This document shows, one piece after another, positions 42,566 to 46,363 of a stretch of 46,363 bases of DNA. The notes beneath the pieces are model-generated. The model searched no databases. It was not told the origin of the DNA and was given only the letters and a program-made list of their open reading frames with translations. The stretch's first letter is position 1; every line of letters begins with the position of its first letter. This DNA comes from an uncultured Collinsella sp. (GTDB lineage Bacteria; Actinomycetota; Coriobacteriia; Coriobacteriales; Coriobacteriaceae). The position numbers were made by a program, and so were the translations under genes. The stretch is taken from the NCBI GenBank assembly GCA_900545605.1, contig UQZL01000014.1, positions 1-46,363 of the forward strand. The letters run 5' to 3'.

Positions 42566-43287
42566 GCCGCGAGCAAACGGGCGTCGGTGATTACCAAGGT
42601 GCCTTCGTTCTCGGAGTAAGTAACTTCGAATTCGACGGAGCGATAATACCCGCGGGCGACCCCATTGGAAGCCCCTTCGGGGTTGATGGTATTGGAGCTG
42701 GAATTCTTGATTGCTATTTTAAGCATGGCTGCTTGCCTCGCTGCACTCAAGCCCTCTTGATCAAATTTCCTGAAAACAGAAGTTTGTTTGTACGATTCCG
42801 ATAGTTCAACAACATCAGGTTTGTTCATAAAAATAGCTGATCCATAGCCCATTGTGTTGGCGTCGTACTTAAGGTTGGCGTTGGTTTGAGCATTCGCGTT
42901 TGCGTTTGCCATTCCGTTTGCGTTCAGAATGATGTTTGCGTTCGTTACTGCGTTTGCATTAAGTACAACGTTTACGAAAGGTATCGTTTGCGGCTCAGCT
43001 TCGGTGTCCTCGTCATAATATGCAAGTTGGATACGACGATATACTGCGCGCGCAACGGGGACACGCGCCTCCTTTTCGGTTGACTCCACCAGTTCGTACA
43101 GAGAGACTTTTCGATTTCCCGCTTTGATTTGGAGGTCTGTAATTCCATATTTCTGGAATACGGCACGAGGCTGAGCTTCGAAATCGCGTCTTGCGTCGGT
43201 AGATTGTTCCGCGTCCGCGACCAGTTTTTCAAGGATGCTAAGCTGGGACTGTATTGAGAGTTCGTTTAGGTGGTTCACATTGTCCAT
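42562..43287 (-). CDS. NHLP-leader, Asn-hexad repeat protein (putative RiPP precursor)
   Basis: ATG 43287 lies eight bases after GGAGG and gives 241 residues; the TTG five codons upstream lacks a site. Residues 18-50 (LEKLVADAEQ, then FEAQPRAVFQKYGI) resemble nitrile-hydratase-like leader peptides. Residues 106-144 are Asn-rich: NAN occurs at 110, 116, 122, 128 and 136, the first four exactly six apart, with variable residues (AVT, IIL, GMA) between. The remaining 97 residues form an Asn/Ser-containing domain ending in a beta-rich stretch. There is no Cys, signal peptide or membrane helix. Long sequence after the repeat is unusual for a RiPP, so it could also be a structural or beta-solenoid protein. 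Confidence 0.75.
   Translation of the reverse strand: MDNVNHLNELSIQSQLSILEKLVADAEQSTDARRDFEAQPRAVFQKYGITDLQIKAGNRKVSLYELVESTEKEARVPVARAVYRRIQLAYYDEDTEAEPQTIPFVNVVLNANAVTNANIILNANGMANANANAQTNANLKYDANTMGYGSAIFMNKPDVVELSESYKQTSVFRKFDQEGLSAARQAAMLKIAIKNSSSNTINPEGASNGVARGYYRSVEFEVTYSENEGTLVITDARLLAA
42856..42972 (-). repeat. 18-bp period repeat encoding NAN-xxx hexapeptides
   Basis: The stretch encodes residues 106-144 of the putative precursor. Copies of an AAC-GCn-AAY triplet pattern recur every 18 bases for four units, then after 24 bases once more. Synonymous differences between copies indicate an old, selected repeat and not a fresh duplication. Confidence 0.8.
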
Positions 43288-43485
43288 AGCGGTGACCTCC
43301 AATGTTGAATAGCTGTCTTGAAAGACTACATGATGCTAGTGTCGGTATCGATTTGATACTACGAACAAATTAGAACTAAATGGATATAGTTTCCATACTA
43401 ATCAAAACAAACTTGCATTCAAGTTTTTATTTATACTTGATTTAAGGCGGAGTGGAATGTGGGCGCGCAAGGAGATGCGGAATCG
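43288..43485. promoter_or_regulatory. AT-rich divergent control region of the island operon
   Basis: This 198-base gap separates the minus-strand precursor operon and the plus-strand SdpI-like gene, so both promoters should lie here. It contains three inverted repeats: GTATC-n5-GATAC near 43353, TGGA-n7-TCCA at 43381-43395, and the perfect AAACTTG-CATT-CAAGTTT at 43409-43426. These are candidate operators. TATACT at 43432-43437 could be a plus-strand -10, but no proper -35 was found. No regulator gene is encoded nearby. Confidence 0.45.
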
Positions 43486-44112
43486 ATGAGAGCCTCAAAA
43501 AAAATTACTGCAGTGTTATCATCTTTCATCCTCTCTATTCTTCCATTTCTGATTCTATGGGCGGCTTGGTCAGTCCTCCCTGATACAATTCCCGCTCATT
43601 GGAGTGGGGGTGTGGTTGATCGATGGGGTAATAAGCTTGAATTGCTGGTTGTTCCGCTGTTTTCTCTGATTGGTTCTATTGCAATTTCTGTGCACCTTAT
43701 TGTTTCCACGCGGCGAAGAGAGTTCGCGGATTTCTCTGCTCGGATGCGACGGGACTTTGTTGCGTGCTATATTTCCAGTCTTCTTTTATCGACAACCTGC
43801 TCAGTGATAATTGCCGTTTGGGTTCAGTTGATTCTTACGCAAAACACTGCGGTTGATGGGGGGCTTGGACTATCGATCCTGTATTCCCTTCCCGGGATAT
43901 ATGTGATCTTGTGCGCTTTGCCGCCTTTTTATGCGAGCGGCGAGAGCAAAAAGGCAGAGCGCCTGATAACAGTTCTTATTGGCGGCGCGGAGATTGTTCT
44001 TTGTGGAATAGTGCTTGAAGGTTCGGCTGCCTCTTATGCGATGACTGGACTGATGATTCTGTTCTGTGCGTTTGAGATTGTGTCACAGGTAAGGGATAGC
44101 CGGTCCTTATGA
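43486..44112 (+). CDS. DUF1648 / SdpI-like membrane protein, candidate immunity protein
   Basis: A 208-residue integral membrane protein (ATG 43486 after AGGAG; GTG 43459 after GGAG would add nine residues). The motif LPDTIPAHWS followed by GGVVDRWGNK at 31-50 is the DUF1648 signature of SdpI, the Bacillus immunity protein against the SdpC toxin. About six membrane spans are predicted by eye, as in SdpI. It is divergently encoded from the putative peptide operon and shares its control region, which suggests self-protection. Many DUF1648 proteins have no tested role, so immunity is an inference. Confidence 0.75.
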   Translation: MRASKKITAVLSSFILSILPFLILWAAWSVLPDTIPAHWSGGVVDRWGNKLELLVVPLFSLIGSIAISVHLIVSTRRREFADFSARMRRDFVACYISSLLLSTTCSVIIAVWVQLILTQNTAVDGGLGLSILYSLPGIYVILCALPPFYASGESKKAERLITVLIGGAEIVLCGIVLEGSAASYAMTGLMILFCAFEIVSQVRDSRSL

Positions 44113-44613
44113 GTTGAATTACGCGCGTGCGGATATAAAGGTTGGCATGTTAAGCTGGTCGTTTTCTCGTTCTGGGACATTTGCAGTAGGATGAGTGGGA
44201 CTAGGCGCGCTGCGGTGTGATGGTGACGGTTGAGACTTGTATCGCTGCAAATCCGCTGATGCACATTTTGCTATTGGGCTTGAAGGTGGGACCGACAGGC
44301 CTTTGTTTGGGATGTTCTGGTCGTCCAGCTCGTGTTGCACGGCTTTATATTGTTACGCTCGTTCGGCGCTCCGTTGGAGCATTTCCGGGTTTGTCGGCAT
44401 CATGACTTGGCCAAGTGACACGCTTGCCGGGACGGTTGTAACGCCGCGCCGGTTCCGTGTGCTCCTTCGTTGTTGGCCTGTCCAGCCGGGGGCGAATTCG
44501 GCCTCATGTTGTGGCGCACGGCCTTCAGGGGCTTCCCCCTGGCGAGTTATGTTCGTCCGTATGGGTAAGGGTCGGGTTGAGCTGACAATCCCGTGTCGGA
44601 AGGGGCTTGCACC
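44113..44613. other. 500-base gap without a convincing gene
   Basis: No frame here combines a ribosome site with plausible protein sequence. On the minus strand one frame is open across 44119-44600 except for a TAA at 44353-44355, but its codon use is unconvincing. A small hairpin, CAGGGG-CTTC-CCCCTG, is at 44526-44541. The GC content rises from left to right, so this may be the join between two acquired pieces. Confidence 0.4.
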
Positions 44614-45228
44614 ATGCGCGCGATGACAGAGATTGAGTGGCTGGACGGCCGTGTGACGAAGGTGCCGGAGCTCGCCCTGGGCGATGCGTTCGGCGAGAGC
44701 GTCCAGGCGGAGCTCGATTTCGGGTTCGACGATGTGTTGGAGGGCCTTTGGGTCGAGGTGCGCCATCATGAGCCGGATGAGGACTCGGACGGCGACCCGC
44801 GCGGGAGGGGCCGCGCACTGTATGCGGACTGCCGGTACAGCCTGGTCGAACCGTCGGACCTCGACCATGTCTTCTGCATCCTTTACGAGGGGCAGCCGAG
44901 GGTCTGCCGCGTCGCGGGGGAGCTCGTGAACCTTTCGCGGGCCTGCGCGTTGTCCTGCCTCATGCTCGGATCTCCCTACCCGCCAGGCGCCCTCGAGGCC
45001 CTGGCCGCGTGCGCTCGATACCTCTGCGGTCCGGCTTTCACATCCGACCTCGCCGCCCGCGTCCGCGCGCGGATCCCATCCGGCCTCACGCGCTTGAATA
45101 TCGAGCTGAGCCCAAACGATGAACCACACCCCATCGGTCTTCAAGATGATGCCTCGATGAGCCAGCTCGCCCAGAGCTTTCGATACAGTCGGTTGAGTCG
45201 AACAGACTTTTTTTCGAGCTTGTCCTGA
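44614..45228 (+). CDS. Hypothetical acidic protein, possibly truncated
   Basis: ATG 44614 lies eight bases after GGGG and gives 204 residues. The first 160 residues look like a real GC-rich gene (IEWLDGRVTKVPELALGD, CRYSLVEPSDLDHVFCILY). The last 50 residues change character and overlap the 3' end of a convergent gene by 88 bases, so the natural C-terminus may be lost. No domain is recognised, and there is no signal peptide or membrane helix. Confidence 0.5.
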   Translation: MRAMTEIEWLDGRVTKVPELALGDAFGESVQAELDFGFDDVLEGLWVEVRHHEPDEDSDGDPRGRGRALYADCRYSLVEPSDLDHVFCILYEGQPRVCRVAGELVNLSRACALSCLMLGSPYPPGALEALAACARYLCGPAFTSDLAARVRARIPSGLTRLNIELSPNDEPHPIGLQDDASMSQLAQSFRYSRLSRTDFFSSLS

Positions 45229-45542
45229 CGCATGAAAAGACCTTTTGTAAGTTCTTTTCCGTTGGCATCCTTCCTATTAGGCCCTTTGGACGTCTGGAAG
45301 GAGCAAATCATGATCAGAATCGCAAGCTGGACGCGATTCTTCGCGACCGCAAATAATGAGTCGTAGGATGGCCTGTTGATTCCACTCAGGATCTCGCTCT
45401 TTGCAATCTCATCCTGTCGAACGTCAAGCGCCGCCTCCATCTCGCTAGGCGTCTCGGCCTCATCGGCAACCGATGGAGCGTCCGTGTCTAAAGGCCACGG
45501 GAGGCCACGGCCTTTTTGCGGTTTGTAGCTACTTGTACTCAT
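45141..45542 (-). CDS. Hypothetical protein with strong ribosome site
   Basis: ATG 45542 follows GGAGG by seven bases. The 133-residue product has a polar N-terminus (MSTSSYKPQKGRG), an acidic middle, a short hydrophobic helix (VQLAILIMICSF) and a basic C-terminus (RQDKLEKKSVRLNRLYRKL). The C-terminal half could be a helical DNA-binding or plasmid-type protein but no family is recognised. It is convergent with, and overlaps, the preceding gene. It may be a mobile-element cargo or a truncated gene. Confidence 0.5.
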   Translation of the reverse strand: MSTSSYKPQKGRGLPWPLDTDAPSVADEAETPSEMEAALDVRQDEIAKSEILSGINRPSYDSLFAVAKNRVQLAILIMICSFQTSKGPNRKDANGKELTKGLFMRQDKLEKKSVRLNRLYRKLWASWLIEASS

Positions 45543-45824
45543 GTTGATTCCTCCGGTGCGAGGCTATCCAACCCAATTGCCGTCTGTGCCCATAATATGG
45601 TTGATTTCCGATCTTAGCCGAACACATTGAGCGGATAGGCCGTTCCCGCAGTTAGCCGAACGCCCCCGAGGCCCCATTCAGGCCACGGGGGCGTCGTTTT
45701 CCCAGTTGAAGGAACGGTGGAGATGTGTTTCGATGGGTCCGGTGGCCATGCTCCGCCCTCCGCCCGGCACCTCTTCCCAGACTCAGCCGGACGGTCGGTC
45801 AGTCTATTCCGTTTTGCCTTCAGG
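45543..45824. other. Intergenic end of an insertion sequence, with direct repeat and hairpin
   Basis: TTAGCCGAAC occurs at 45614-45623 and again at 45652-45661. A strong hairpin follows: CGCCCCCG pairs with CGGGGGCG and GGCC with GGCC (45661-45693), then TCGTTTT. These lie 130-210 bases beyond the transposase stop and probably mark the IS end. The partner inverted repeat is outside the window. No gene is seen here. Confidence 0.5.
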
Positions 45825-46363
45825 CTAGGCCAGCGGGGCATCGCCCCTCTCTGCGCGCGCCCTCTCGATGAGTCCCGGCGTCAGGTCGAGCTCGGCCAGA
45901 GGCACATCCTCCACGCCGTAGGCGTCAAGCAGCGCCGCCGCATCGTCCCCGAGCATCGCCCTGAAGGCGCGCGCGGGCGTCGAGAAGCCGAGCGCGCCGC
46001 GGGGCTCGGAGTTCACGTGCGACATGGCGAGCGCCATGTCGGCCGGGGATAGCCGGTCGAACCTGAGCCCGGCGCCCTTGGGCAGCAGCTTCCTGATCTC
46101 GACGTGGTTGCGCTCGCAGGCGCCCTTCTGGTCGCTGCGCCTCGGATCGCAGTAGAACAGCCTCGTCTCGCCCGGCCCCTCGCCGAGCAGCGCCGCGATC
46201 GCCGCCTCGTCGGAGAACTCGGCGCCGTTGTCGGTGAGCACGGCGCGGAAGACCCTGCCCATGCCGTCGGCGCCGAGGACCTCCCTGATATCGCCCAGGG
46301 CGTCCGCGACGCACCCGGCGGTCTTCTCCTCCAGCGGCAGCGCGAGCTGGAGCCTGCTGGGGC
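45825..46363 (-). mobile_element. IS30-family transposase, C-terminal part (cut by window edge)
   Basis: The frame is open through the right edge and ends at 45825, so about 179 codons of the C-terminal catalytic part are present. It shows the DDE features: TDNGAEFSD with the second Asp, FYCDPRRSDQKGACERNH with the Glu, and the IS30-type LLPKGAGLRF and ALGFSTPARAF segments. IS30 transposases cut and join IS ends and can form circular intermediates. An apparent ATG at 46262 is internal. The element borders the acquired island on the right. Confidence 0.92.

Noticed and set aside
42856..42972. CRISPR-like or intergenic satellite interpretation of the 18-base repeat
   Set aside because: The repeat keeps the reading frame, varies at silent positions, and lies inside a gene with a strong ribosome site, so it is protein-level repetition.
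41486..43287. Sactipeptide or ranthipeptide (thioether) assignment for the radical SAM operon
   Set aside because: The putative precursor has no cysteine, so Cys-based thioether crosslinks cannot form on it.
43409..43440. The AAACTTG/CAAGTTT hairpin as an intrinsic terminator
   Set aside because: No gene ends just upstream on either strand, and it lies between divergent starts; an operator is more likely.
44353..45144. A 263-codon minus-strand frame
   Set aside because: It lies opposite the better plus-strand candidate at 44614-45228, has no clear ribosome site, and reads as Arg/Ala-rich shadow sequence.

Overview
The window looks like a chromosomal segment of a high-GC Gram-positive bacterium of the class Coriobacteriia, probably Collinsella or a close relative. 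This is inferred from the GC-rich coding style, the frequent TTG and GTG starts behind strong Shine-Dalgarno sites, and the gene order. No 16S rRNA or other taxonomic marker is present, so the assignment is tentative.

Region 1 (1-3118) is the end of a surface-polysaccharide locus. It holds the tail of an RfbD-like dTDP-4-dehydrorhamnose reductase, a family 2 glycosyltransferase, an ABC-2 polysaccharide exporter (permease plus ATPase), and tRNA-Arg(UCU). Region 2 (3181-11690) is a compact minus-strand aromatic amino acid operon read aroF, tyrA, aroB, aroA, aroC, pheA, aroE-aroK fusion, aroQ. It covers all seven steps from erythrose-4-phosphate and PEP to chorismate plus the committed steps to phenylalanine and tyrosine. 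A terminator-like hairpin lies in the aroF leader and another lies before aroQ.

Region 3 (11792-17976) has tRNA-Arg(CCG), a CtpE-like P-type ATPase, a membrane zinc-ribbon protein, a cyclophilin and a membrane TPR protein. Region 4 (18037-27642) is the rod-shape and elongasome operon mreB-mreC-mreD-mrdA-rodA, followed by a DUF697-type protein and the radical SAM/DUF2344 pair. Region 5 (27639-31797) is rplU-rpmA-obgE-nadD-yqeK-rsfS. Region 6 has dinB on the minus strand, then rpsP-khpA-rimM-trmD-lepB and glyQ-glyS-ppsR on the plus strand, ending at 39734.

Region 7 (about 39770-46363) is accessory DNA. It opens with a gene remnant, after which base composition becomes visibly AT-richer. The main item is a minus-strand three-gene operon with overlapping starts and stops. 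It encodes a Cys-free 241-residue protein with a nitrile-hydratase-like (NHLP) leader and a run of NAN-xxx hexapeptides, a radical SAM/SPASM-like enzyme, and a methyltransferase with an NPPL motif. A DUF1648/SdpI-like membrane protein is divergently encoded. I read this as a possible RiPP (proteusin-like) system in which regularly spaced asparagines are modified, with a candidate immunity protein next door. Two unrecognised genes and an IS30-family transposase cut by the window edge close the region.
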